DNA of 64,000 nt from Streptomyces novaecaesareae. GTDB lineage: Bacteria; Actinomycetota; Actinomycetes; Streptomycetales; Streptomycetaceae. The DNA lies in assembly GCF_000716875.1 (NCBI RefSeq), contig NZ_JNWQ01000002.1:124001-188000 (forward strand), written 5' to 3'. Below the pieces are notes generated by a model. It was not told where the DNA came from and made no database searches. It worked only from the letters and a program-made list of their open reading frames with translations. This document shows, piece by piece, positions 19,201 to 26,780 of this stretch. Within the stretch, counting starts at the first letter, position 1. Each line of letters starts with the position of its first letter. Both the position numbers and the translations under genes were made by a program.

Positions 19201-20039
19201 CCGGGCCGGGGGTTCGGGCTGCCCTCGGAAACGGTGATCCAGTCGGCGAGTTCGGCGCGCAGGTCCTTGAGGGTGCGCAGGTCCCGGGGCAGCCCGATCA
19301 CCGTGACGTCGTTCTCGCGGTCGAGCCGTACCTCGGGCACCAGCCGCAGCATCCGGTGGACCGGGTCGGCGGCCTTGTCGGCGCTGAAGACGAACAGCAG
19401 CCGGTCACCGGGCTTGAGGTTGTTCGCGGTGCCGGCGGCGAAGAGCTCGGCGCGTCCGCCGGGGTTCAGCTGGCCGGGCGTCAGCTGGTACGGGCGGCGG
19501 CGCAGCACGGCCAGTTCGTTCCAGGCCGAGCGGGCGGCGAGGTCCTCGGCGGTCTCGAAGGACTGCGGGTCCTCGCCCGGGCCGGGGACGCTCTGGCTGC
19601 GGGCGCCGCGCGGAACGACCACGGTCGGGTCCTCGGCCGCCCGCGGGTCGTGGTCGAGCGAGTAGGCGAGGTAGGTGTCGGCGGCCACGCCGGGCCGGGG
19701 CCGGTGCCCGACCAGCCGGCCGAGCAGGGCGAGCGAGGTCTCCTCGGTGGCGGTGCGCAGGTAGCCCTCGTTGGCGATCCGTTCCGAGTAGAAGGTGAGC
19801 ACGTCGGCGAGCACGGCCCAGGCGTCCAGCAGCGCGATCGCCGGGTCGTCCGGGGTGCGGACGGTCAGGTCGCGCAGCGCCGGGTAGGCGGGGCCGGACA
19901 GCCGGGCGAGCAGACTGTCGAGGAACTCGCCGTAGTGGCCGACCCGGTAGGCGATGGCGTCCAGCCCGGGCGGGTTGAACACCGGGGCCGGGGTCGCGGT
20001 GGCGGTGCCCGAGCAGCCGCAGGTGCACTGGCCGGTCAT
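16278..20039 (-). CDS. Putative baseplate assembly protein (large, with C-terminal LysM-like domain)
   Basis: A 1253-residue protein of the 'putative baseplate assembly protein' family of eCIS and related particles. The Cys-rich start (TGQCTCGCSG) is followed by PPGLDAIAYRVGHYGEFLDSLLARL and DDPAIALLDAWAVLADVLTFYSERIANEGYL (residues 30-100), the typical baseplate-J-like opening. The central β-rich insertions include a Pro-rich loop (PPPPPPHL). Around residues 930-1060 lies the J-like core (VTFGDGVHGSRLPTGRENVRARYRIG, GNVGAGRI). The C-terminal ~60 residues (YRVRDAAGETLTDIAARNGISVAELLRLNP, then ADT/LPAGRVV-like) look like a LysM repeat, unusual for the position. It overlaps both neighbours by 4 nt (ATGA), implying tight translational coupling. 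Function: wedge component that joins hub and sheath. Confidence 0.88.
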   Translation of the reverse strand: MTGQCTCGCSGTATATPAPVFNPPGLDAIAYRVGHYGEFLDSLLARLSGPAYPALRDLTVRTPDDPAIALLDAWAVLADVLTFYSERIANEGYLRTATEETSLALLGRLVGHRPRPGVAADTYLAYSLDHDPRAAEDPTVVVPRGARSQSVPGPGEDPQSFETAEDLAARSAWNELAVLRRRPYQLTPGQLNPGGRAELFAAGTANNLKPGDRLLFVFSADKAADPVHRMLRLVPEVRLDRENDVTVIGLPRDLRTLKDLRAELADWITVSEGSPNPRPGHSRIIQDFDTQVLAPLRDDLDRPSGPLSTPADFADRLTPVIAQAAEAAELARFQQPVADWFGHFGEELTGLQDRAHQLEPPQAPDQPKPHPAGSGAADPAVRGLGSLLAALRTAPARPPLSARDLARDPQRLFAPGSDLGAQLLSALDPRLRDGLYPAWRQVDLTAPLAVHEIQAMRVVATPFGATAPLKPVYGNDGRIDRYVDWPLSGSTLVSVRITFDDTGTVPKTADFTYVEAGSLVHSGFSLPWDHTFPFGPGQVKVVTTEPPPPPPHLRTAAAPAPEAGVSAQLLAKLPERTVFVSRPQADNRIHVKVDGGPGPALDYQLGPDQEKTGESGELNVRVHRYAATDQSAPAVEVVFTTKLQPVSGTVLTLDAVYDQIAPGSWVVIQRPRKGLDGGIPGSRDLAEVITRVTDVRVISRADFGITGKVTELSLQQPWLDDQDTQLSHIRDATVYARGESLRLADEPVTEDVHGDRIELARLYDGLTPGRWIAVSGERTDLPHTTGVRGTELAMIAGVEQSVDPLLPGDTVRTTITLSARLAFRYRRDTVQVLGNVVRATQGATRDEAIGSGDAGVPGQRFTLWQSPLTWLAADTPRGAQSTLEIRVDGVRWHEVDSLAGRGPDERVYVAATAADGRTTVTFGDGVHGSRLPTGRENVRARYRIGIGETGNVGAGRITQLTTRPLGVSAVVNPLPATGGAGPDGPGLARRNIPLAVTALDRLVSVPDYEDFTRSRAGIGRASATQLSDGRRELVHVTVAGVNDIPLTADSDLIRTLHSSLTTYGDPMLPVEVALRELVLLVVAASVKVAPDHSWDLVEPALRRALLDRLGYAGRQLGQPAHLSEVLAAAQAVPGVDWVEVDAFTGVPGSLTPEGLENLADQLAQPQPTVPARLARFDEQRYRVRDAAGETLTDIAARNGISVAELLRLNPAVTDTRPLPAGRVVTVFRGIRPAQLAMLAPNLPDTLILKEVRA

Positions 20040-23000
20040 CGGCCACCTCCGATCACGATCGAGAGTCGGCCGTTCTCCGGCCAGTCGGGGTCGTTGTCGC
20101 AACTGGCGATCTCCAGCGCGCCGAGCCTCAGCAGCCCGTCGGCCGGCTCGTCGTCGTCGCGCCCGAACTGCCGCCGCAGCCTGGTCACCTGGGCGCTGAG
20201 CACGCCCGGCACGGCGGCGGCCGCGGCCACCAGCCGGGAGACCCGTACCGGTTCGCCGAAGCCCAGCGCGTCCGGGTGGAAGAAGCCGAGGCGGCCGTCC
20301 GGCAGGGTGCGGTTGCCCAGCACCCGGCGCAACTCGGCGAGGACGTGGCCGCGTTGGTAGCCGGTGGCGGCGCAGATCCGCAGTTCGAGGTCGAGCGGCA
20401 CCAGGAGGGCGGGGCGGACGACCAGGTCGTGACCGATCCGGCGGTACGCCTCCAGGCCGTGTCCGACCGCCTCCAGCAGGGCGGTGTCGGCCACGGCGTG
20501 TCCGAACGGCTCGACGGCGACGTGCACTTCCTGCACGCTGCCGGTCCAGCGGAGTTCGGCCGCGGCCCGCCGGACGCCCGGCAGGGCGGCGGCCAGCTCC
20601 GCGTAGTCGGCGGCCGTGACGGCGCGCAGCCGGGTGCGGCTGAGGGCGAGCGGGGCGAGCTGCCTGACCTGGTCGAGCGGTTCGGGCTCGACACCGCCGG
20701 CCGCGGGCAGCGGGTTGCGGACCAGCAGCACCGCGTCCTGCGGCCGGGTGGCGGTGCTGCTCCGGTTCGAGCGGGGCGGCTGGTCCTGGCAGATCACCAG
20801 GTGGTTGATGGCCTCCGCGCCCACGTTGCCGGCCGTGCCGTTGCCGATGCGGTACGCGACCCGCAGCTCCGTGCCGGGCCCGGGCGGCAGGCCGTGGCGG
20901 CCGTCGCCGAAGCGCAGCGCGAGGCGCCCGTCGTCCTCCAGCTCGCCCACGAAGTGCCGGTCCCGCCGGCCGTCGGCGAGCAGGTCCCGGCGGGGCGTCC
21001 ACTCCTGGCCCGCGATGCCGGCCCGGACTTCGGGCAGTGCGGCGCGCGGGTCCTGGACGGCGATGCCGGCCGCCGGGCCGGCCAGCACGGGGGAGTCGGG
21101 GTCGAGCCCGGCGGCGTACCGGGCGCCCCAGCTCTGCGCCACCTCCCAGACGGTGGGCTGCCGGAGCACCGCGCCGGAGCGGGCCCGCGCGGTGAGCACC
21201 TCCAGGCGGCGCAGCTTGCCGGCGAGCAGGTGGGTGCGGCGGGCCAGCAGCTCGCGCAGCCCGGCGGCGGGCCGGTCGGCGAGGTGCAGCTCCTGCACCA
21301 CCTGGGCACCGAAGAGCAGGGTCAGTTCGGCGAGTTCGGCCCGGGAGAGGACGTGGCCGTCGCCCACCCGGTGCCACAGTTCCTCCAGCCGCAGCCGGAC
21401 CCGCTCCGGAATGCCGGCGAGCAGGGCGGCCTGGCCGGCGCCGACGTGCGCCGGGTCCGGGTAGGCGGCCGCCTGGGTGACCGGCGCGTAGCGCAGCAGC
21501 GGGCGGAAGGGCTGCGGCAGGACGGGGTAGCGGCTCTGGTCGAGCAGCGTCTCCAGCGCGGCCGCCTGGGCGTCGGCCGTGGGCGGCTCGACCACGGCGC
21601 CCCGGCCGTCCTCGCCCTCCGCGTTCGCGCCGGGCGCGAGCTGGATGCCCAGCCCGGACCGGCGGACCGCCGCCTCGCCGAGCAGCGCGTACAGACCGCG
21701 GACCTGATCGGGGCCGAGCTGGCGGCCGGTGCGGGCCTGGTCGAGCAGTTCACGGATCGCCTCCGCCGCGGGGCTGCCCTCGGCGCGGTCCGCACAGCCG
21801 GATTCGCCCGGCCCGCAGGGCGGCACGCGGACCGGCTCCGGCGGTACCGCGAAGGTCTCCGGGGCGCCGCCGCAGAAGGTGAGCGAGCGGCCGTGGTCGA
21901 CCAGGGCGACGTTGCCGCGGGCGATGCTCACGTCGTCGATCGGGCCGCAGTCGCTGCCGCCGTGCGTGGACAGGCAGACCGGGAAGGTGAGCGCGTCCTC
22001 CGGCGCCCAGGTGACCTCGACGACGGGCTGCTCGTACAGTTCGTCGACCAGGTGGGTGACCGAGGTGAGCCGGACGGCCTGGCGGTGCGCGGGGTCGGCG
22101 TCGGCGGCCGCGCCGGTGCGCGGGCCGAGCACCTCCTCGATGATCAGCAGGTCGCCGGGGCGCAGCGCCAGGTGCCCGGTGCGGGCCTCCGGCTGGTCGG
22201 CCTCGTGCCGGTCGTCGCGCAGGGCGGCGGAGGTCGCCCCCCGGGGCAGGACGCAGTCCTGGTCGCCCCAGGTCCAGAACCGGATGGTGTTGTGCGCCGG
22301 ATGCAGCACCAGGTCTGCCCCGCCGAGCGGCTCGAACACCTCGACGGCGGCGGTTCGGGCGAGCGTGTCCAGCTCCTCGTCCGGGATCACCGTGGACAGC
22401 TCCGGTCGCTCCTGCGGGCCGAGCCGGCTGACGTCGACGGCGGCGAAGCGGAAGGTTCCGGGCCGGAGGGTGAGGGGGCGGTCCGCCGTCAGGGCGACGA
22501 ACGCCCGGGCGTTGCAGCCGTCGTGCACGGGGTAGTCGATCAGCCGGACGTGCCGGCGGACCGACACCCGGCGGCGGGCGGTGTCGAGGTACGCCTCGGT
22601 CGCCACCGCGTCCTGCTGGTAGGCGAGTCGGTCGGCGGTGTAGGCGAGCAGCTCGACCAGGGTGATGCCGAGGTCGGGCAGGTGCCGCTCGGTCCAGCCG
22701 GGGGTGGTGAGGCTCATCCGGTCCAGCACGAGCCGCCGCAGGCTCTCGTAGTCGCGGGCGGTGTAGTCGATGACCGGGGCCGGCCGGACGGCGGGCGGGC
22801 AGCTCTCCTCGGTGCGGCAGTCGTACGGGGAGGGGCAGTTCGCGCCGAAGGAGAACCCGGTGCTCGCGTACCTCGGGTCGAAGCCCGGGTACGGGCGGGT
22901 GCCGGGGCGGCCGTAGGCGTCCGGCTCGACCACGCTCAGCCGGTAGCGGGAGGTGTCGCCGGCCCGGTCCAGGGTGACGTGCATCCAGTCGTCCAGCTCC

Positions 23001-23245
23001 GGGTCGTCCGCGCGCTCGATGTCGACCGCGAGGGCGCGCAGGCCGGTGATCCGGCGGCCGCCGTCGACGCGGATGTTCTCCGGGCCCAGCTCGCCCGGCG
23101 CCCGGCCGAGGAAGGTCACGGTGAGCGTGCGGCCGTCGTCGCTGATCTCGGCGCCGTCCAGGCCGAGCAGGTGCGCCGCGCGCACGTCGGTGCGGCGGAG
23201 TTCGGTGCCGCACTGGGTGGTCGGGAGCTCCGATGGCCCGGTCAT
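20036..23245 (-). CDS. Putative baseplate assembly protein, baseplate J-like (second copy)
   Basis: A 1069-residue protein related to, but distinct from, its downstream neighbour. It contains DYTARDYESLRRLVLDRMSLTTPGWTERHLPDLGITLVELLAYTADRLAYQQDAVATEAYL-type sequence (about residues 160-220), the strongest family signature, and a J-like core near the C-terminal third (ALRFGDGRHGLPPGPGTELRVAYRIGNG, TAGNVGAEAINHL). Many cysteines occur in the middle (CPSPYDCRTEESCPP; CLSTHGGSDCGP), perhaps a bound metal or disulfide. The ATG at 23245 overlaps the gp25 stop as ATGA, and its own stop overlaps the next ATG. By analogy with Afp11/Pvc11 and Afp12/Pvc12 the two large proteins would build the baseplate wedge heterodimer. 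Confidence 0.88.
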   Translation of the reverse strand: MTGPSELPTTQCGTELRRTDVRAAHLLGLDGAEISDDGRTLTVTFLGRAPGELGPENIRVDGGRRITGLRALAVDIERADDPELDDWMHVTLDRAGDTSRYRLSVVEPDAYGRPGTRPYPGFDPRYASTGFSFGANCPSPYDCRTEESCPPAVRPAPVIDYTARDYESLRRLVLDRMSLTTPGWTERHLPDLGITLVELLAYTADRLAYQQDAVATEAYLDTARRRVSVRRHVRLIDYPVHDGCNARAFVALTADRPLTLRPGTFRFAAVDVSRLGPQERPELSTVIPDEELDTLARTAAVEVFEPLGGADLVLHPAHNTIRFWTWGDQDCVLPRGATSAALRDDRHEADQPEARTGHLALRPGDLLIIEEVLGPRTGAAADADPAHRQAVRLTSVTHLVDELYEQPVVEVTWAPEDALTFPVCLSTHGGSDCGPIDDVSIARGNVALVDHGRSLTFCGGAPETFAVPPEPVRVPPCGPGESGCADRAEGSPAAEAIRELLDQARTGRQLGPDQVRGLYALLGEAAVRRSGLGIQLAPGANAEGEDGRGAVVEPPTADAQAAALETLLDQSRYPVLPQPFRPLLRYAPVTQAAAYPDPAHVGAGQAALLAGIPERVRLRLEELWHRVGDGHVLSRAELAELTLLFGAQVVQELHLADRPAAGLRELLARRTHLLAGKLRRLEVLTARARSGAVLRQPTVWEVAQSWGARYAAGLDPDSPVLAGPAAGIAVQDPRAALPEVRAGIAGQEWTPRRDLLADGRRDRHFVGELEDDGRLALRFGDGRHGLPPGPGTELRVAYRIGNGTAGNVGAEAINHLVICQDQPPRSNRSSTATRPQDAVLLVRNPLPAAGGVEPEPLDQVRQLAPLALSRTRLRAVTAADYAELAAALPGVRRAAAELRWTGSVQEVHVAVEPFGHAVADTALLEAVGHGLEAYRRIGHDLVVRPALLVPLDLELRICAATGYQRGHVLAELRRVLGNRTLPDGRLGFFHPDALGFGEPVRVSRLVAAAAAVPGVLSAQVTRLRRQFGRDDDEPADGLLRLGALEIASCDNDPDWPENGRLSIVIGGGR

Positions 23246-23670
23246 GCCGTCACCCCGCCCTCGAACACGTCGTGCCGCTGCGTGCCGGTCCGGCGGACGA
23301 CGTACGCCAGCTCGACCCGCACCACGTTGTCCTCGCTCTCCACGTCGAGCGAGGCGACCTCGATCACGTCGCCGAGCCACCGTTGCAGCGCCGCCTGGAC
23401 GGACAGTTGCAGGGTGGCCGCCAGCTCCGGACTGTTGGGGGCGAAGACCAGGTCGAGCAGTCCGCAGCCGAAGTCCGGGTGCATGACGCGCTCGCCGGGG
23501 CTGGTGAACAGCAACTGCTCGATCAGGTCACGCACATGGTCGTCGTACGCCGCCTCGGCGGTGCGCCCGCGGCTGTCGCTCCGGAACGGGAACGCGATGT
23601 CCGTCCGGGCCGGGCCGGGCACCGGCGCGATCGGCTCGGCGCCGGGCCGGGAGTGCTGTGTGATGTTCAT
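23242..23670 (-). CDS. GPW/gp25-family baseplate wedge protein
   Basis: A 142-residue protein with the compact gp25 fold signature: TDIAFPFRSDSRGRTAEAAYDDHVRDLIEQLLFTSPGERVMHPDFGCGLLDLVFAPNS-type opening (residues 23-80), in which the E-P-R-like ERVM..PDFG element is the conserved core, followed by VEVASLDVESEDNVVRVELAYVV β-strands. In phage T4 and eCIS, gp25 nucleates sheath assembly at the baseplate. The ATG at 23670 overlaps the upstream PAAR-like stop as ATGA. Length and position between the tip/spike genes and the large baseplate genes are as in other eCIS operons. Confidence 0.93.
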   Translation of the reverse strand: MNITQHSRPGAEPIAPVPGPARTDIAFPFRSDSRGRTAEAAYDDHVRDLIEQLLFTSPGERVMHPDFGCGLLDLVFAPNSPELAATLQLSVQAALQRWLGDVIEVASLDVESEDNVVRVELAYVVRRTGTQRHDVFEGGVTA

Positions 23671-23999
23671 ACCCCATCCACCCGCTGTTGGACGACGGTC
23701 ACGATCGGCGGTCCCTGCGGGATCTGCTCGGCGCTCTGGCACAGTCCGACGGCGGACTGCGGCAGCGCGGGGGAGCCGTTCACCCGGATCCGGGCGGACG
23801 GCAGCACCCAGCGGATCGTGACGCAGGGCTGCGGCTTGCCCGCCACGTTGAACGGGCAACCGGTCACGGTGTACAGGTCGGCCGTGCTGGTGACGGCCTG
23901 TCCGGCGACCAGCACCCGGGCCTGGGCGGGCTGGGCCGTCGCCTGGGCGCCGTGCGGGCAGGTCACCGTCGCATTGACGTGCAGCAGCTTTCCGGACAA
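23667..23999 (-). CDS. PAAR-like small protein, candidate spike tip
   Basis: A 110-residue protein that starts at a TTG (23999), preceded by GGGGGAG with 6 nt spacing; no ATG or GTG fits as well. It shows short β-strand repeats with conserved Cys/Gly positions: CPHGAQATAQP, RVLVAGQAV, YTVTGCPFNVAGKPQPCVTIRW, RIRVNGSPAL and GLCQ. That size and pattern resemble PAAR/DUF4280-type tip proteins that cap the spike trimer, often with a bound metal; three Cys-containing turns could hold one. It lies directly between the spike gene and gp25, where eCIS operons usually place the tip. A role as tip is inferred; the exact family should be tested. Confidence 0.65.
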   Translation of the reverse strand: MSGKLLHVNATVTCPHGAQATAQPAQARVLVAGQAVTSTADLYTVTGCPFNVAGKPQPCVTIRWVLPSARIRVNGSPALPQSAVGLCQSAEQIPQGPPIVTVVQQRVDGV

Positions 24000-24013
24000 G
24001 ACAGTCTCCCCCG

Positions 24014-24523
24014 TCAGGTCACGCTCAGCGCGTCCTGGTTGATGGTTACGGTGGCCCCGACGAGCGAGATCGAGGCCCCCTGGCCGTTGCTGATCTGGAT
24101 GCCCGAGTCGTTGATCACGATCGAGGCCCCGCCCGGCGTACGGAGCGTGATCCCCGTGGTCGGGTCGTCGGACAGCACGATCACCCGCCGCCCGGAGGTC
24201 TCCAGCACCACGTTCGGGGCGCCCGGCGGGCCGGTCGTCGCCTCCACCGGGACCTCCGAGGCGGAGCCGTACCAGCAGCCCGTCCAGACCGGGTAGCTCT
24301 GGTCGCCCTGCTCGAACTCCAGCCACACGCCCGCCCCGACCGGTGGGACCGCGTAGTGCCCCATCCCCGGGCCGGCCACCGGGAAGCACGGCATCGCCCA
24401 GGTCGACACGGCATCGCCCAGCACGTCGGGCACCTGGGCCTGGATGCGGCCGATCCCGAGCGGGTCGGCGTTGTTCGCCACCGTCGCCCGGAACTTGCCG
24501 AGGTAGCGAGTCGGTTCGGCCAT
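24014..24523 (-). CDS. Baseplate spike protein (gpV/gp5/VgrG-type OB domain plus β-helix)
   Basis: A 169-residue protein with the OB-fold of phage baseplate assembly protein V: YLGKFRATVANNADPLGIGRIQAQVPDVLG (residues 7-36), then WAMPCFPVAGPGMGHYAVPPVGAGVWLEFEQGDQSYPVWTGCW-type sequence. The C-terminal ~60 residues (VVLETSGRRVIVLSDDPTTGITLRTPGG, then IVINDSGIQISNGQGASISL) have the short alternating strands of a trimeric spike β-helix. The protein would form the membrane-puncturing needle at the centre of the baseplate. The ATG at 24523 follows AGGAG. Unlike its neighbours it is separated from the upstream hub gene by about 110 nt that hold tandem repeats. Confidence 0.92.
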   Translation of the reverse strand: MAEPTRYLGKFRATVANNADPLGIGRIQAQVPDVLGDAVSTWAMPCFPVAGPGMGHYAVPPVGAGVWLEFEQGDQSYPVWTGCWYGSASEVPVEATTGPPGAPNVVLETSGRRVIVLSDDPTTGITLRTPGGASIVINDSGIQISNGQGASISLVGATVTINQDALSVT

Positions 24524-24550
24524 GCTGGTAACTCCTGCGGATCGGGGCGG

Positions 24551-24641
24551 CGTTACGGGACTGCGGGCTTTCGGGACTGCGGGCTTACGGGACTGCGGCG
24601 TTACGGGACTGCGGGCTTACGGGACTGCGGCCCTACGGGAC
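24551..24641. repeat. Tandem 15-17 bp repeat between the spike and hub genes
   Basis: Five copies plus a partial sixth of a unit resembling CTTACGGGACTGCGGG begin at 24551, 24568, 24584, 24599, 24616 and 24631, with unit lengths of 15-17 bp. The array fills most of the intercistronic gap and its last copy supplies the TAG stop (24633-24635) of the hub gene. Nearly every other junction in this operon is an overlap, so the array is likely a later slippage-derived insertion. Confidence 0.85.
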
Positions 24642-25790
24642 GACGGTCGGTTGGAGGGCGATCAGGCCCTCGCGGGTCAGCGTGAAGTTCTGGGTGTACG
24701 AGCCGCGCTTGAGGTTGTGGGTGACGCTCTTGACGAAGTACAGGCCGTCGTAGGTGAGCCCGGCGCCGCGGACGCCGACCAGCTCGCGCGGCCGCAGGAC
24801 GTGCCCGTACCGGACGACGTCGAGCTGGCCCGAGCCGGAGACGGCGTCCGCCGACTGCATCGCCTTGGCGATGGTCTCGGCGATGGCCTGGGTGGTGTCC
24901 TTCTTGGCGGTGTCGGCGATGACCTTCTTCTTCAGCGCGGGCGCCGGCCTGAGCGCGAGCGGCGGCCGCAGGATGCTGACCTCCGGCACCGGCAGGATGG
25001 TCGACACCTTGGTCGCCGGGAGCTGGATGCGGGCCTCCGGCTCCTCGCGGGCGGTGCCGTCGAAGGCGAAGGTGAGCTGGTCGACGTTGGACAGCGCGTC
25101 CATGTTCACGTTCAGCGCGTGCTGCGGGACGCCGAGCCGGTTCTCCGGCCCCCAGTAGGCGCGGCTCATGCCGGGGACCGGGCCGGGGTCGAGGTAGAAC
25201 ACGTAACCGTTGGCCTTCGCCAGCTCGTTGACGTAGCCGAGGTCGGTGCCCTTCTGGAAGTCGATCCGCCGGGTGGGCATCGGCGTCTGCGGCACCAGCT
25301 CGGGGATGACCAGCGGCATCATGCCGTACTGCCCGTACTTGCCGATGATCGCGGCGACCCGGGCCGCCGGGGACATCGCGGGGAAGGGCACGCCGGCCTG
25401 CTCCTCCAGGTCCATCAGCACCGTCAGGTCCTCGCCGGTGACGGTGAGCGTGGACTGGCCGGGCTGGTTGCTGATGCCGACCTCCTGGCGGATGATCACA
25501 CCGTCCATCAGCACGGTCGGGGTGCCCGTGACGACGACCATCAGCACGACCCGGATCTTCGGGTCGAAGAAGCCGCCCGGCAGCAGTGCGGTGTTGATCA
25601 GACCGTGCTTCGACAGGTCGAAGGCCAGCTGGAACCCGCTGCGCTGCCCGGACGCCACCGTGACCTGCGCCGACAGCAGGGCGTCCGTCACCGGCTGCGG
25701 CACCGGCACCGGGATCTGCGGGCCCATCAGCAGAGTGAGGTGGATCGACCCGACCGACCCGCCCCCCGTCACGGCCGAGACGTCAGGCAT
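24633..25790 (-). CDS. eCIS hub protein (phage late control D/gpD-like)
   Basis: A 385-residue hub protein related to phage gpD and the gp27 half of VgrG. Sequence features: SIHLTLLMGPQIPVPVPQPVTDALLSAQV start, MDGVIIRQEVGISNQPGQSTLTVTGEDLTVLMD (around residues 105-140), RRIDFQKGTDLGYVNELAKANGYVFYLDPGP (about 190-220, the conserved region in which the hub reads its partner), and a C-terminal GLTYDGLYFVKSVTHNLKRGSYTQNFTLTREG. It forms the trimeric hub between tube and spike. The ATG at 25790 is chosen, overlapping the LysM gene's stop by 8 nt, because MPDVSAV is in frame and the upstream seven codons have no ribosome binding site of their own. Confidence 0.88.
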   Translation of the reverse strand: MPDVSAVTGGGSVGSIHLTLLMGPQIPVPVPQPVTDALLSAQVTVASGQRSGFQLAFDLSKHGLINTALLPGGFFDPKIRVVLMVVVTGTPTVLMDGVIIRQEVGISNQPGQSTLTVTGEDLTVLMDLEEQAGVPFPAMSPAARVAAIIGKYGQYGMMPLVIPELVPQTPMPTRRIDFQKGTDLGYVNELAKANGYVFYLDPGPVPGMSRAYWGPENRLGVPQHALNVNMDALSNVDQLTFAFDGTAREEPEARIQLPATKVSTILPVPEVSILRPPLALRPAPALKKKVIADTAKKDTTQAIAETIAKAMQSADAVSGSGQLDVVRYGHVLRPRELVGVRGAGLTYDGLYFVKSVTHNLKRGSYTQNFTLTREGLIALQPTVVP

Positions 25791-26136
25791 TCCCCACCCC
25801 TGGCACCCCACCGGGCAGCGCGATGGTGATCCGGCGGCCCGGCGTCGCGGTCAACTCCCGTGGATCGATCACCGGGTTGGCGTCGGCGATCCGCCACCAC
25901 TGGTCGGCGCTGCCGAGGTAGCGGTAGGCGAGCAGATCGGCGCGCTCGCCGGCGCTCACCGTGTGCTCGGCGAGCGGGGTCAGGCCGTCCGTGCTCGGCA
26001 GCAACCGCCGCCGTAGATAGGGCACTTGACGCCCATCCGGCTCGGTGTGCAGCGCGACCGGGATGCCGTGGTACCGGCTGGTCAGCGGGTACGGCGAGGG
26101 CGCGGGCAACGCGTCGAGCGGGTGGTCGGTGGTCAT
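25783..26136 (-). CDS. LysM-fold/tail protein X-like baseplate protein
   Basis: A 117-residue protein with a short LysM-like core (VSAGERADLLAYRYLGSADQWWRIADANPVIDP, residues 60-93, then PGRRITIALP) of the kind found in phage tail protein X/gp53-like baseplate components, where the fold anchors the hub. The first 55 residues (HGIPVALHTEPDGRQVPYLRRRLLP) carry a β-rich extension. It overlaps the tube-initiator gene by ATGA (26133-26136) and its 3' end overlaps the hub gene. In Afp/Pvc systems the tube initiator and a LysM domain are one protein (Afp7); here they are two adjacent genes. Confidence 0.85.
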   Translation of the reverse strand: MTTDHPLDALPAPSPYPLTSRYHGIPVALHTEPDGRQVPYLRRRLLPSTDGLTPLAEHTVSAGERADLLAYRYLGSADQWWRIADANPVIDPRELTATPGRRITIALPGGVPGVGNA

Positions 26137-26780
26137 CCCAGTCCTCCTTTGAGGCCGAGCGCACTCAGCCGGCCGCCGGCCGCGGTGCCGACCAGGCGCT
26201 CCTTCTGTGCCAGGTGCGCGAGATACAGCTCGGCCCCGTGGTGGCCGGTCGGCAGATCGCTGACGGTCAGAACGCGCAGACCGATGGCCACGGACGCCCT
26301 GATCGGGTTCAGCTCGGCGTCGAACGCCTGCTCGCTGATGGTGAGTTCGGTCAGCCGAACCGGCAGGATCCGCTTGCTGCCCCAGGTGAAGAGGGTGAGC
26401 GGGGCCTCCACCGGCGTGATCTCCAAGGTGCCCGCTGCGGCGAGCAGTTGATTGGCCCTCAGGTCACCACTGGCCGGCTGCGCCAACAACTCCAGGGTGG
26501 CCAGCTGCGGATGGATCCCGTCGGGGGAGGGCACGTCCAACTGATCGGTCGCGTCCAGCTCCGCCGTGAACTTCCACGTCTCCACGGCCGGCCCCTTCAG
26601 CCGCAGCGCCTCCGTCCGGTCCCCGCTCCCGTCGGCTCCTGCGACCTGGGGAGCCAGCGACCGTTCGAGGCTGTCCGGGTTGAACTGCAGCACGATGACC
26701 CGCTGCGGCGTCCCCCGCTGCGGATCGACGATGACCAGCCCGGACCTGATCGGCTTGGGGGCGTCGGTGTACCCGGTCAT
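26133..26780 (-). CDS. Contractile injection system tube-initiator/adaptor protein (CIS_tube family, Afp7/Pvc7 N-domain-like)
   Basis: A 215-residue protein with the CIS_tube signature: GLVIVDPQRGTPQRVIVLQFNPDSLERSLAPQ (residues 14-45), TWKFTAELDATDQLD, then LTLFTWGSKRILPVRLTELTISEQAFDAELNPIRASVAIGLRVL (about 130-178). In Afp and PVC particles this domain forms the first ring that connects the hub to the inner tube. It lacks the usual C-terminal LysM domain, which is encoded by the next gene. The ATG at 26780 overlaps the stop of the HEAT-repeat gene as ATGA. Confidence 0.88.
   Translation of the reverse strand: MTGYTDAPKPIRSGLVIVDPQRGTPQRVIVLQFNPDSLERSLAPQVAGADGSGDRTEALRLKGPAVETWKFTAELDATDQLDVPSPDGIHPQLATLELLAQPASGDLRANQLLAAAGTLEITPVEAPLTLFTWGSKRILPVRLTELTISEQAFDAELNPIRASVAIGLRVLTVSDLPTGHHGAELYLAHLAQKERLVGTAAGGRLSALGLKGGLG

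Noticed and set aside
16338..20360. A 4-kb open plus-strand frame opposite the baseplate genes
   Set aside because: Long antisense frames without stops are a side effect of high-GC codon bias. Its product is rich in repetitive Gly/Val/Ala/Arg with no family similarity, while the minus strand encodes recognisable baseplate proteins.
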